Origin: Fundidesulfovibrio magnetotacticus
GTDB lineage: Bacteria; Desulfobacterota; Desulfovibrionia; Desulfovibrionales; Desulfovibrionaceae
Length of the DNA: 64,000 nt
Reading direction: 5' to 3'
NCBI RefSeq assembly: GCF_013019105.1
Contig: NZ_BLTE01000001.1
Span: forward strand, 310,001-374,000
Positions 10,883 to 18,883 of this stretch are shown here, one piece after another. The notes under the pieces were generated by a model, which had not been told where the DNA came from, did no database searches, and saw only the letters and a list, made by a program, of their open reading frames with translations. Position numbers and translations under genes: made by a program. Each line of letters opens with the position of its first letter. Position 1 is the first letter of the stretch.

Positions 10883-10987
10883 GCGAAGCAATTGCGGGGT
10901 CTGGGGGGATCATCCACCCAGCGGGTGCGGGGCGGAGCCCTGCCGGGTCCAGGGCAGCGCCCTGGCGGGGTGCGGGGCGGAGCCCTG
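10883..10987 (+). repeat. Dispersed hairpin repeat family A, copy 1
   Basis: Begins with the core GCGAAGCAATTGC and continues with short hairpin units such as GGGCGGAGCCCTG (twice) and CAGGGCAGCGCCCTGG separated by GGGTGC/GGGTCC. The same core and unit order recur at 32887-33003 and, inverted, at 30340-30430. All copies are intergenic. Confidence 0.75.
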
Positions 10988-12349
10988 CTATGGCTTGATG
11001 ACGCGGCGACGGGTGGGGATGTCGATGCCGTACTTCTGGATCTTGTAGTTGAGGGCGCGGCGGCTCACGCCCAGCAGGGGGGCGGCGTCCTTCTGGACCC
11101 AGTTGGACTTTTCCAGGGCCTTGACGATGGCCTGCTTCTCGCTTTCATCCAGGGAGAGGGCTTCGCTCTCGCCATGGCGCGGTTTTCCGGCGGGGCTTAC
11201 CTGGAGGTCGGCGGGCGTGAGCACGCCGCCTTGGCAGAGCACGATGCCTGCCTCCACGGCGTTTTTCAATTCCCGGATGTTGCCCGGCCAGGCGTAGGCC
11301 AGCATGAACTCGGCGGTTTCGCGGGGTATGGCCACGGGGGGCATGCCCTGGGCCTTGCAGAAAGACTTGGCGAAATGCTCGGCCAGGATGGGGATGTCCT
11401 CGCGGCGGTCGCGCAGGGGGGGGACCTGGATGGTTACCACGCGCAGGCGGTAGTAGAGGTCTTCCCGGAAGTCGCCCCGGGCCACGTCCTGGGCGAGGTC
11501 TGCGTTGGTCGCGGCCACCACGCGGCAGTCCACGGCGATCTCGCGGGTGTCTCCGATGCGCCGGATCTTGCGGTTTTCCAGGAAGCGCAGCAGGCGGACC
11601 TGCATCTCCTGGGAGATGTTGCCGATCTCGTCGAGGAAGAGCGTGCCCTTGTGGGCCTCTTCGATGAGCCCTTTCTTGTCCTTGACGGCGTGCGTGAAGG
11701 AGCCCTTCACGTGGCCGAAGAGTTCCGATTCCAGGAGGCTGGCCGGGGTGGATCCGCAGTCCACCACCACGAGGGGGTGTTCGCGGCGCGGCGAGAGTTC
11801 GTGGATCAGGTGAGCGATGCGCTCTTTGCCGGTGCCGGACTCGCCCAGGAGCAGGACGTTCACGTCGCGGGGGGCCACCTTTTCCACCACCTGGGCCAGG
11901 TCGCGCATGCGCTGGGAGGCGGTGCGCCACATGCCGCCGTCGCCTGCGGCGGGCGAGGCGGCCTGCCCCTGTCCGTGGCGGTCGAGCACCTGCTTGACCT
12001 TGTCGAGCAGTTCGCGGCCCTCGAAGGGCTTTGTGAGGTAGTCCACCGCGCCGCTCTTGATGGCGGTGACGGCGTCCTGGATGGAACCGAAGGCGGTGAG
12101 GAAGATGATGGGCAGGCGCGGGGCGATCTTTTCCAGGCGCGCCTGGAGCTCCAGGCCGTCGAGGCCGGGCATGCGCACGTCGGAGATGACGAGGTCCACG
12201 GGCCGGCGGGAGAGTTCGGCCAGGGCTTCGCGCCCGTCGGCGGCCAGGATGACCTCGTAGCCCGCCGAGGAGAGGCGCACGTCCAGGACTTCCTGGATGT
12301 GCGGGTCGTCGTCTGCCACGAGGATGGTCTTGCGGTCCTTGGAGGCCAT
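10988..12349 (-). CDS. NtrC-family sigma54-dependent response regulator (GlrR/QseF-like)
   Basis: 453 residues with the three expected domains. The receiver (1-120) has the DDD acidic pocket and phospho-acceptor D57 in LVISDVRMPG. The AAA+ domain has Walker A GESGTGKE (169-176) and Walker B GTLFLDEIG. The C-terminal Fis-type helix-turn-helix ends in LNYKIQKYGID. The sigma54-contacting loop, normally GAFTGA, reads GSFTHA (216-221). The start codon overlaps the stop of the upstream lipoprotein gene as TAATG, so translation is coupled. It is the last gene of the kinase-lipoprotein-regulator operon, an arrangement like enterobacterial glrK-qseG-glrR. Target promoters unknown. Confidence 0.92.
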   Translation of the reverse strand: MASKDRKTILVADDDPHIQEVLDVRLSSAGYEVILAADGREALAELSRRPVDLVISDVRMPGLDGLELQARLEKIAPRLPIIFLTAFGSIQDAVTAIKSGAVDYLTKPFEGRELLDKVKQVLDRHGQGQAASPAAGDGGMWRTASQRMRDLAQVVEKVAPRDVNVLLLGESGTGKERIAHLIHELSPRREHPLVVVDCGSTPASLLESELFGHVKGSFTHAVKDKKGLIEEAHKGTLFLDEIGNISQEMQVRLLRFLENRKIRRIGDTREIAVDCRVVAATNADLAQDVARGDFREDLYYRLRVVTIQVPPLRDRREDIPILAEHFAKSFCKAQGMPPVAIPRETAEFMLAYAWPGNIRELKNAVEAGIVLCQGGVLTPADLQVSPAGKPRHGESEALSLDESEKQAIVKALEKSNWVQKDAAPLLGVSRRALNYKIQKYGIDIPTRRRVIKP

Positions 12350-12969
12350 TACTGGCTGCCCATTTTCTTCTTTTCCTGGATTTCGCGGTGGATGGTTTCC
12401 AGGGCCTTGATCTGCTTCTGGAGGTGCAATACCTCCTTTTCCTTTTCCTGCAAACGCCTGGCGAGGTCGGCGTCGGCCGGGGCGGGCTTGGGGGGCAGCA
12501 GGGGCCTGGCCTCGCGGTTCTCCCTGGCCGGGGCCAGGAGCCTGTCGTTCTGCAGGAAGGGCGAGAGCATGCGCGGGTCGGACTGGGCGGGGTCGCCCAC
12601 GGAGGCCATTTCCCACTGCCGCCAGATGTCGCGGGCGGCCTTGAGGTCGTCCTGGTTCTGGGCGGCGGCCAGGCGGGCGCAGGCGAGGCCGAAGAGAGCG
12701 CGGGCGCGGTAGGCCTGGTCGTCCTGGCGGCGGGAGATGCTCTCGAAGAGCGCGGCGGCGGCCTTGTAGCGGGCGGACCAGAAGGCCTCCACGGCCTGGG
12801 TGTAGGCGGTGTCCACGTCCAGGGCGTCGGCCCCGGCCACGGTGATGGGCGCGGGTTCTGGCCTGGGCTCGGTGACGGGGGTCTTGGGCTGGCATGCCGC
12901 GGCCAGGAGGGCGAGCGTCAGGAGGGCGAGCCGGAGGGCGCGGCCCGGTTGGGTGTGCGAAACGTGCAT
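12349..12969 (-). CDS. Lipoprotein between kinase and regulator genes (QseG-like position)
   Basis: 206 residues starting at ATG 12969, one base after the kinase stop, with GGGAG upstream. A lipoprotein signal ends in LLAAAC, so the mature protein is probably lipid-anchored. A helical repeat region (DVDTAYTQAVEAFWSARYKA, then AYRARALFGLACARLA) resembles TPR-type packing. The C-terminus is a coiled coil (LARRLQEKEKEVLHLQKQ). In enterobacteria QseG occupies the same place and is an outer-membrane lipoprotein tied to the QseE/GlrK kinase. Sequence similarity to QseG cannot be judged here, so function by position is an inference. Confidence 0.75.
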   Translation of the reverse strand: MHVSHTQPGRALRLALLTLALLAAACQPKTPVTEPRPEPAPITVAGADALDVDTAYTQAVEAFWSARYKAAAALFESISRRQDDQAYRARALFGLACARLAAAQNQDDLKAARDIWRQWEMASVGDPAQSDPRMLSPFLQNDRLLAPARENREARPLLPPKPAPADADLARRLQEKEKEVLHLQKQIKALETIHREIQEKKKMGSQ

Positions 12970-12970
12970 G

Positions 12971-14434
12971 TTACTGCGTCTCCCTGGCGATGGGTATGGT
13001 GAAGAAGAAGGTGCAACCGCGCCCGGGCCTGCTGGAGAGCCAGATCTTGCCCCCATGGGCCTCCACGATGTTCTTGGCGATGGAGAGCCCCAGGCCGATG
13101 CCGTCGGCGGATTTTTTCAGCGTTTCGCCCCGGTAGTACTTGTTGAACACCAGGGGCTGCTCGGCGTCCGGGATGCCCGGCCCCTGGTCCACCACGGAGA
13201 AGAGCAGCTGGTTGCCGCCGTCGGCCAGCTGGAGGGAGGCCTCCACGGTGGAGCCGGGCGGGGAGAACTTCACGGCGTTGCCGATGAGGTTCAGCAGGGC
13301 CTGGCGCAAGTGTTCGGTGTCGGCCATCACGGAGGGCACGTCGGGCAGCGCGTGGGAGGAGATGGCGATGCCCTTGGCTTCGGCCTGGGGCGTGGCCTTG
13401 TCCACGGTGTCGTGGAGCAGGTGCACGGGGTCCACGGGCTTGAAGCTCAGGGTGATGAAGCGCGAGGACATGCTGGAGACCTGCATGAGCCGGGCGAGCA
13501 GCCGGGAAATGCGCTCCAGTTCCGAGGAGGCGATGTCCAGGAAGCGCTTCTGGCGGTCGTTGACGGAGCCCAAAACCTGTTCGCGCATGAGGTTCACGGA
13601 CTCGCGGATGGAGGTGAGCGGCGTGCGGATCTCGTGGGAGAGCATGTCGATGAAGTCGGTGCGCATCTTCTCTTCCTCGGTGAGGCGCGCGGTCATCTCG
13701 TTGAAGGCCTGGGCCAGCTCGCCCAGTTCGTCGCGGGAGATCACGCGCACGCTGGTGAGCTTGCCGTCGAGGGTGAAGGCGCGGATGCCCCGGCGCAGTT
13801 CGCGCAGGGGCCGGAAGAACGAATAGGTGAGATAGGCGCTGCCGATCAGGGCCACGGCCATGGAGACGCCCAGGCCGATCATGCCCGCGCGCACGCTGCG
13901 CTCGCTCCAGGCGTAGAGGGCGCGCATGCTGGACTCGATGGAGCGTTCGTTGGCCTGCTTGGCCTCGAAGATGCGCTCGGTCCAGGTGTTGAGCTTCTCC
14001 TGGGCCAGCCAGGGCGGTTCGGAGCGCGTGACGGCGTCCAGGTCCTGCGAGGAAGGGAACGTCTGCTGGAACTGTTCCTGCAGCTCGCGCCAGACCTCGG
14101 AGCCGGGGTAGCTGAACCATTGGATGGAAGCCAGGTTGCGCCGGTATTCGCGCAGGGCGGAGAGGAAGTACTCCCGGTAGTTGTCCTGGCGCAACACTTC
14201 GTATTTTTTCTGGTTCTCCTCCATGGAAAGCAGCGAGTCCACCATGGACTGGGAGATGGAGAGCACCTCGAAGCGCACCTTCACCACATCGCGCGAGATG
14301 TTCACGATGCCTTGCTGATAGTCGAAAATGTTGGAAGTGGTGAAGTAGATGATCACCAGGATGGAGGCGAACACCAGGATCAGCTTGAAGAGGATGCCGA
14401 ACCTTGGGAAGCGTGGTTTTGTGGGAAAGCGCAT
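12971..14434 (-). CDS. Membrane sensor histidine kinase (GlrK/QseE-like position)
   Basis: 487 residues. Topology: membrane helix 13-33, a periplasmic helical sensor region about 34-184, second helix 185-206, HAMP domain about 207-258, dimerisation/phosphoacceptor domain with H267 in DFIDMLSHEIRTPL, and a catalytic ATPase domain with the N box (LLNLIGNAVKFSPPG), G1 (VVDQGPGIP) and G2 (GIGLGLSIAKNIVEAHGG). All residues needed for activity look intact. It heads the operon with the lipoprotein and the sigma54-dependent regulator. The signal sensed is unknown. Confidence 0.93.
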   Translation of the reverse strand: MRFPTKPRFPRFGILFKLILVFASILVIIYFTTSNIFDYQQGIVNISRDVVKVRFEVLSISQSMVDSLLSMEENQKKYEVLRQDNYREYFLSALREYRRNLASIQWFSYPGSEVWRELQEQFQQTFPSSQDLDAVTRSEPPWLAQEKLNTWTERIFEAKQANERSIESSMRALYAWSERSVRAGMIGLGVSMAVALIGSAYLTYSFFRPLRELRRGIRAFTLDGKLTSVRVISRDELGELAQAFNEMTARLTEEEKMRTDFIDMLSHEIRTPLTSIRESVNLMREQVLGSVNDRQKRFLDIASSELERISRLLARLMQVSSMSSRFITLSFKPVDPVHLLHDTVDKATPQAEAKGIAISSHALPDVPSVMADTEHLRQALLNLIGNAVKFSPPGSTVEASLQLADGGNQLLFSVVDQGPGIPDAEQPLVFNKYYRGETLKKSADGIGLGLSIAKNIVEAHGGKIWLSSRPGRGCTFFFTIPIARETQ

Positions 14435-14496
14435 GGGCGTACGGTTGTGTTCGGGGATGCCGGGAGGGCGTTACGCCCAAAGCGCGGCGGGGGCAA

Positions 14497-15003
14497 TCAC
14501 TTCGCGCCGAAGAGTTCGCGCTCGAACTCGTGGGGGCGGCGCAGGTTGGCGATGGCCACCTTCTGGCCGGAGCCCAGCCCCAGGATCACCTTGCCGTAGC
14601 CAAGAAGCGAGCCCAGAAGGCCCGTGCAGGCGCGAACGGACTCCACGCCGCCCAGGTCGATGGAGGTGAGCGAACCCGAGAGCACGTCGTGCTGGATCAC
14701 CCGTTTGCCGGTGATGATCACCTTGTTGCTGAAGAAGCTCATAAGTCTCGCCATGCCCAGAAGCCCCAGAATCACGGCGGCTGTGAAGCATGAGCCTTTG
14801 ACGGTCCAGTTGATCACCGGGGGCAGGATGCGCTTGAAGTCCTCCGGGGGCGTGAACTGCGCGGCGGCCAGGAGGGGGTCCTTGTAGGCCAGCACCAGGG
14901 CCGCAAGCCCGAAATAGATGGCGGACTTGAGGAACACGGCCCAGTGTTTCTTGGTCTGGTAGCGGATTTCCTCGTTCTCGGACAGGACGCGTCGGGGGTC
15001 CAT
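14497..15003 (-). CDS. Membrane protein with PH-like (bPH2) domain
   Basis: 168 residues from ATG 15003 (CGGAG upstream). Two hydrophobic segments (AVFLKSAIYFGLAALVLAY and WTVKGSCFTAAVILGLLGMA) precede a C-terminal segment of the bacterial PH type (NKVIITGKRVIQHDVLSGSL, then IDLGGVESVRA and GYGKVILGLGSG). That pattern is typical of YdbS/YdbT-related proteins. Function is unknown; these proteins sit in the inner membrane. It lies 62 nt upstream of the kinase gene on the same strand and could share its transcript. Confidence 0.75.
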   Translation of the reverse strand: MDPRRVLSENEEIRYQTKKHWAVFLKSAIYFGLAALVLAYKDPLLAAAQFTPPEDFKRILPPVINWTVKGSCFTAAVILGLLGMARLMSFFSNKVIITGKRVIQHDVLSGSLTSIDLGGVESVRACTGLLGSLLGYGKVILGLGSGQKVAIANLRRPHEFERELFGAK

Positions 15004-15166
15004 GCTGCACGCTCCGTTGGGGACTTTTGCACGGCGGAAACACCCTTCTAGCGCGGTTGCGCCGCCGGTGTAAAGTTTGGCCGGGGCGGGAATTTCCTTG
15101 CCGCCCCTTCCCATCCGGTCGATCGGCGCTTATGATGGAAGCAAGAATTCAGCCCAGGAGAAACCG

Positions 15167-15259
15167 ATGCTGGACGCGCTCTTGTTCTTCGGGGTCCTCA
15201 TGGCCCTGGCCGTGCTGATCAACTGGCTCTTCCCCAAGATGGAAGGCGGCGGAGGCTGA
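15167..15259 (+). CDS. 30-residue single-pass membrane peptide
   Basis: A short ORF with an excellent ribosome-binding site (AGGAG at 15156-15160, 6 nt before the ATG). The peptide is MLDALLFFGVLMALAVLINW followed by LFPKMEGGGG: one hydrophobic helix and a short glycine tail. It is too short for standard gene calling. The RBS, the complete membrane helix and the isolated position between two minus-strand genes support it as a real small protein. No function can be assigned. Confidence 0.55.
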   Translation: MLDALLFFGVLMALAVLINWLFPKMEGGGG

Positions 15260-15412
15260 ATCCCCCGCATCGGACCGGACTTCCGTGCGAAGTCCGACAA
15301 AGACGGCAACGACAAGTCCTGCAAGTAGTGCCCCGCGCGCGGCCGTGTCCGCCTTCTCCGGCAGCCCCTCGGGGCGGGCCGGGACGCGGGCCGGCCCCGT
15401 CCGCCGGAAACG

Positions 15413-16372
15413 TCACCGGATGAAGGCCGCCGCCCAGGCGGCCAGGGCCAGGCCGCCAGCCGCGATCCCCAGCCACGGGGAGAGCGGTCGGGCCGATTTG
15501 CCCGTGTACTTTTCCGCGCAGGCGTAGAGAAACCCCAGACCGAATCCTGCCCCGAAGCCCATGAAATGCCCGGCCAGGTCGATGCGCCGGGCTTCCTCCT
15601 CGCTGCCCACGCCGAGAAACGCCAGGATCATCACCCCCGCCGCGAAAGGCAGGGCGCGCTTCCAACTGAGGTCGCGCCCCAAGCGCACCACGCGCACCCC
15701 CGCCAGGGCCCCCAGCGCCGCGAAGACAGCCGTGCTCGATCCCAGGAAATGGTACCCCGGACGCTGCAGGGGGATCTTGGCCAGGTTGGCCAGCGCCCCC
15801 CCGGCCACGGCCAGGAACCACGCCGTGCCGAGCCCCGCCTGACGGGCCAGGAGCACCAGGAACGTCCCCCCCAGGCAGACGTTGCCCATCAGGTGTGCGA
15901 TGTCCGCGTGCAGGGTGAGCGCCGTGACGGCGCGCCACCACTGCCCCTGGGCCATGAGCGCCGTATCGCCGCCGCCCCGGCCGTGCCAGTCGGCCAGGAA
16001 GGCCCCGAGGGTGGCTTCGGAGCCGGTCATGGTCAGGAAGGCCGTAACCGCCGCCAGGCTCCAGAGCACACCGGGCAGCTCCACCCAGAGCGTGGCGCGG
16101 GGCCGGAAATCAGGCAGCGCCACGGGGCGCGGGGGATTCTCGGCCAGGAAGGCGCGCAGCTCGCCCTGGGCCTCCTCCAGGCGCGAGGCGGGCACCAGGA
16201 GCCGCAGGCCGGGCCAGCCCTGGCGCACCCGGTGGGGCACCTGGCGCGCCGAGAGGGCCAGGGACCATTGCCGGGCCGTCTCCAGGTCCAGCTCCTGGAG
16301 TCCGGCCTCGGCCAGGATGTCCTGGGCGCAGTCGAGCCAGTTCTGCCGGGGAATGCCCGGTGCGTGGTTCAT
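15413..16372 (-). CDS. Rhomboid-family intramembrane serine protease
   Basis: 319 residues. The N-terminal 90 residues form a soluble cap (LLVPASRLEEAQGELRAFL), then six or seven membrane helices. Rhomboid signatures are complete: HADIAHLMGN (H155, H160, N164), the catalytic serine S213 in GSSTAVFA, and the catalytic histidine H269 in LAGHFMGFGAG. It cleaves membrane-spanning substrates in the inner membrane; substrate unknown. The usual GxSG reads GSST, which keeps the serine. It is divergent from the AI-2E permease gene. Confidence 0.92.
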   Translation of the reverse strand: MNHAPGIPRQNWLDCAQDILAEAGLQELDLETARQWSLALSARQVPHRVRQGWPGLRLLVPASRLEEAQGELRAFLAENPPRPVALPDFRPRATLWVELPGVLWSLAAVTAFLTMTGSEATLGAFLADWHGRGGGDTALMAQGQWWRAVTALTLHADIAHLMGNVCLGGTFLVLLARQAGLGTAWFLAVAGGALANLAKIPLQRPGYHFLGSSTAVFAALGALAGVRVVRLGRDLSWKRALPFAAGVMILAFLGVGSEEEARRIDLAGHFMGFGAGFGLGFLYACAEKYTGKSARPLSPWLGIAAGGLALAAWAAAFIR

Positions 16373-16461
16373 GGTGGGTCCGCCTTGGAAATGCCGCTTT
16401 GCCGCCAGGGGCGAATCTGGTAAGTATGCCGTGTCATCCGCCGAAACGCAAAGGGGTAGCC

Positions 16462-17652
16462 ATGCAGAAGATCAAGCGTCGTCCGGCCCAGCCGGTCAGG
16501 AGCCCGCAGGAAGCCAGGAGGGAGCACGTCTACTCGTTCTTCCTGCTGAGCATCCTGGCGGTGTCGCTCTACTTCGCCTACCTGGTGCTCACGCCGTTTC
16601 TGCACGACATGTTCATCGCCATCATCGTGGCCACGCTGCTTCAACGGCCGCACCAGCGCATCAAGCGCGCCCTGGGCGGCAGCGACACCCTGGCGGCCCT
16701 GGGCACCACGCTGCTCTTCACTCTGTGCGTCATCCTGCCGCTGTTCCTCTTCACGGGGGCGCTGGCCGGGCAGGCGGCCAAGTCCATCGCGGCACTGCAG
16801 AACTGGCTCAAGGACGCCCACCTGGACACGTGGTTCAAGGGCGAGGCCATCGAGCCCTACGTCAACTGGATCAACACGACCCTGCCCTGGCTGGAGCTGG
16901 ACCTGGGCAAGATCGACATCAAGGGCAACCTCCTGGAATTCTCCAAGAACGCCGGCCAGATCACCCTGGACCTGGGCGGCAAGCTCCTGGGCAACTTCCT
17001 GGGCGTGCTGCTCAACTTCCTGATCATGCTCTTCGTGCTCTTCTTCCTGCTGCGCGACGGCGAACGGATGCTCGTCCAGCTCAAGCACCTCTCGCCCCTG
17101 CACGACGCCCAGGAGGACCGCATCCTGGGCAAGATGCGCGACGTGGCCCGCTCCGTGGTGGTCGGAAGCTTCCTGGTAGCCCTCTGCCAGGGCGTGGTGG
17201 GCGGCGTGGGGCTGGCCCTGGCGGGCATCCCGGCCCTGTTCTGGGGTTCCATGATGGGCTTCGCCTCCCTCGTCCCGGTGGTGGGCACGCTCCTGGTGTG
17301 GGGGCCGGCCTCCGTCTACCTGGTCCTGATCGGCGAGTGGAAGTGGGCGATCTTCCTGGCGGCCTGGGGCGGCATCATCGTCTCGGCCATCGACTCGGTG
17401 GTGCGCCCGCTGCTCATGCAGGGTCAGGCCCAGATGTCCACGTTCTGGGTGTTTCTTTCCATCATCGGTGGCATCAAGTTCTTCGGGCCGCTGGGCATCC
17501 TCTACGGCCCCATGGTGCTTGCCCTGGCCATGGTGATGCTCTCCATCTACGCCGACGAATACCACGAGGTGCTGGCCGCCAAGTGCGCGCCGGTCCCGCC
17601 CGAGGGCGAAACCGCCCCGGAGCCGGACTCCGGGCGCGACGGCCGACCCTGA
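16462..17652 (+). CDS. AI-2E family transporter (PerM-like)
   Basis: 396 residues with about seven hydrophobic segments in the AI-2E/PerM pattern. There is a paired helix at the N-terminus, a soluble amphipathic middle (KSIAALQNWLKDAHLDTW), then the long C-terminal bundle with VALCQGVVGGVGLALAGIP and FLSIIGGIKFFGPLGILYGP, the most conserved part of the family. Members export small molecules or act as Na+/H+ antiporters; the substrate here is unknown. Start ATG 16462 follows AAAGGGG. A strong terminator follows the stop. Confidence 0.9.
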   Translation: MQKIKRRPAQPVRSPQEARREHVYSFFLLSILAVSLYFAYLVLTPFLHDMFIAIIVATLLQRPHQRIKRALGGSDTLAALGTTLLFTLCVILPLFLFTGALAGQAAKSIAALQNWLKDAHLDTWFKGEAIEPYVNWINTTLPWLELDLGKIDIKGNLLEFSKNAGQITLDLGGKLLGNFLGVLLNFLIMLFVLFFLLRDGERMLVQLKHLSPLHDAQEDRILGKMRDVARSVVVGSFLVALCQGVVGGVGLALAGIPALFWGSMMGFASLVPVVGTLLVWGPASVYLVLIGEWKWAIFLAAWGGIIVSAIDSVVRPLLMQGQAQMSTFWVFLSIIGGIKFFGPLGILYGPMVLALAMVMLSIYADEYHEVLAAKCAPVPPEGETAPEPDSGRDGRP

Positions 17653-17659
17653 ATCGCGA

Positions 17660-17687
17660 AAGAGCCGGACCTCGCGGTCCGGCTCTT
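17660..17687 (+). terminator. Terminator of the AI-2E-family transporter gene
   Basis: A perfect 12-bp stem AAGAGCCGGACC / GGTCCGGCTCTT with a 4-nt loop TCGC, 7 nt after the stop codon. Confidence 0.85.
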
Positions 17688-17700
17688 CAGCTTGATGCCA

Positions 17701-17757
17701 AACCCCGAAGCGGGGTTTGTGAGATACGCTTACGGGCGGCAAAGCCGCCCTGCTCCA
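17701..17757 (+). repeat. Dispersed double-hairpin repeat family B, copy 1
   Basis: Hairpin AACCCCG-AAG-CGGGGTT, then GTGAGATACGCTTAC, then hairpin GGGCGGC-AAA-GCCGCCC and TGCTCCA. The same two-hairpin module recurs at 49131-49180 and 49193-49249, sharing CGCTTACGGGCGGC and, in two copies, the end CTGCTCCA. Confidence 0.75.
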
Positions 17758-17803
17758 GGCTGCGCCGCGCGCAGGGCGCGTTGCGGCCCTGGCGCGCGCC
17801 GGG

Positions 17804-18250
17804 TCAGCGGGGCTGGCTCCACTCCTTACGCAGCTCCTCCAGGAGCGCGGCCGCCTCGGGCACCTTCTTGCGGGACATGGCCCACACTCGCAGCGCCTTG
17901 TTCACCGGGATGGGCGTGTTGGCCGGGTCCTTGTAGAAGGCGTCGAGCCCGTCCACGAAGTCGCGCAGGGAGAGCCCGAAGAAGTAGCGGCTCGTGTTGT
18001 ACTCGAAGGTGGTCTGGGCCTTTTCCAGGCAGGCCTTGTCCGGCTTGTGGAGCACCACGCTCCCCGAGGTGAGGGTGGGGAAGGTGAAGTCGGCCCCGGT
18101 AGTCACGCCGTCCAGCAAGCCGGTGACGTAGGCGTACTTCCAGGCGTCGTTCTGCTCGCGCCAGGCGGCGCCGTCGCGCTCGGTCTGAGCGTGGGAGACG
18201 GCGGCGGCGGCCAGGAGCAGGAAACTCACGATGATCACGATCAGGCGCAT
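17804..18250 (-). CDS. Exported protein of unknown function
   Basis: 148 residues with a type I signal peptide (MRLIVIIVSFLLLAAAAVSH, cleavage likely after AQA-type HAQ). The mature part is helical. A WKYAYVTGLLDGV segment, a single cysteine in KPDKACLEKAQ, and SLRDFVDGLDAFYKDP recall Rap1a/Tai-type periplasmic proteins, in which a helix with a conserved G is followed by a Cys. The similarity is weak. It lies on the same strand as the methyltransferase, 33 nt downstream of sppA-methyltransferase in the opposite reading order, and has no clear partner. Confidence 0.65.
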   Translation of the reverse strand: MRLIVIIVSFLLLAAAAVSHAQTERDGAAWREQNDAWKYAYVTGLLDGVTTGADFTFPTLTSGSVVLHKPDKACLEKAQTTFEYNTSRYFFGLSLRDFVDGLDAFYKDPANTPIPVNKALRVWAMSRKKVPEAAALLEELRKEWSQPR

Positions 18251-18283
18251 GGCGGGTTCTCCGGTTGGGGTGGCGCGGTGGTA

Positions 18284-18883
18284 TCAGGAGGCCCGTCCGC
18301 TGGCAACCGCCTGTTGCCCGGCGGCCGACGGTTTGCGGCAGAGCATGCGCCCCATGAACCGGGGCGGCTCCTCCTCGTAACCCTCGAAATGCTCGATGAT
18401 CTCCCACCCGTCGAACCATCGGGCCAGCTCCCCGCGCCGCAGAAGGTGCTCGGGCCGACGCGGCCTGCCCAGGGTTTCCTGCCCTTCCAGGTAGGTTTCA
18501 TAGGCGAACAGGCCTCCCGGGGCCAGGCAGCGCCGCAGCGCCGGAACGAGCGGCCTGTGCAGGAAGCGGAACACCAGCACCGCGCCGAAGCAGGCCTCGC
18601 CGAAGTCCGGGAGCTCCGGGGCCTCCAGGTCCATGGCCCGGAAGACCGCTCCATGCGGACAGCCCGGCTCGCGCAGGCTGGAAAGGACCTCCTCGGAGCG
18701 GTCCACCAGCAGGACCCGCGCTCCGCCCCCGGCCAGCAGAAGGCCGTTGCGGCCGTCGCCGCAGGCCACGTCCAGCGCGGGCAGGCGCGCCGTCGCCTCC
18801 AGAAGGAGCGGCAGACGGCGCAAAACGAAGGCCGAGGCCCTGTCGGCCGCCGGACGGCAGCCCCGGTCCGGCGAGGCGTTCAC
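18284..18883 (-). CDS. Class I SAM-dependent methyltransferase (TehB-like)
   Basis: 199 residues starting at GTG 18883, which overlaps the sppA stop as GTGA, so translation is coupled. SAM-binding motif I is LDVACGDGRNGLLLAGGGA, followed by the acidic residue in VLLVDRS. Motif IV region AVLVFRFLHRPL and post-motif LAPGGLFAYETY follow. The pattern with a leading GDGRN resembles TehB/thiopurine-type small-molecule methyltransferases. The substrate is unknown. Confidence 0.85.
   Translation of the reverse strand: MNASPDRGCRPAADRASAFVLRRLPLLLEATARLPALDVACGDGRNGLLLAGGGARVLLVDRSEEVLSSLREPGCPHGAVFRAMDLEAPELPDFGEACFGAVLVFRFLHRPLVPALRRCLAPGGLFAYETYLEGQETLGRPRRPEHLLRRGELARWFDGWEIIEHFEGYEEEPPRFMGRMLCRKPSAAGQQAVASGRAS

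Larger units (their letters stand above)
10613..10987. other. Intergenic repeat-rich region, 375 bp
   Basis: No gene found. It holds the 14-bp perfect stem at 10813-10853 and one copy of dispersed hairpin repeat family A at 10883-10987, directly after the stop of the response regulator gene. A promoter for the glycine-zipper gene must lie between about 10620 and 10800 but none is obvious. Confidence 0.5.

Noticed and set aside
10673-12712. Long plus-strand open frame opposite the response regulator
   Set aside because: Antisense shadow of the sigma54 regulator; no ribosome site and no recognisable protein features.
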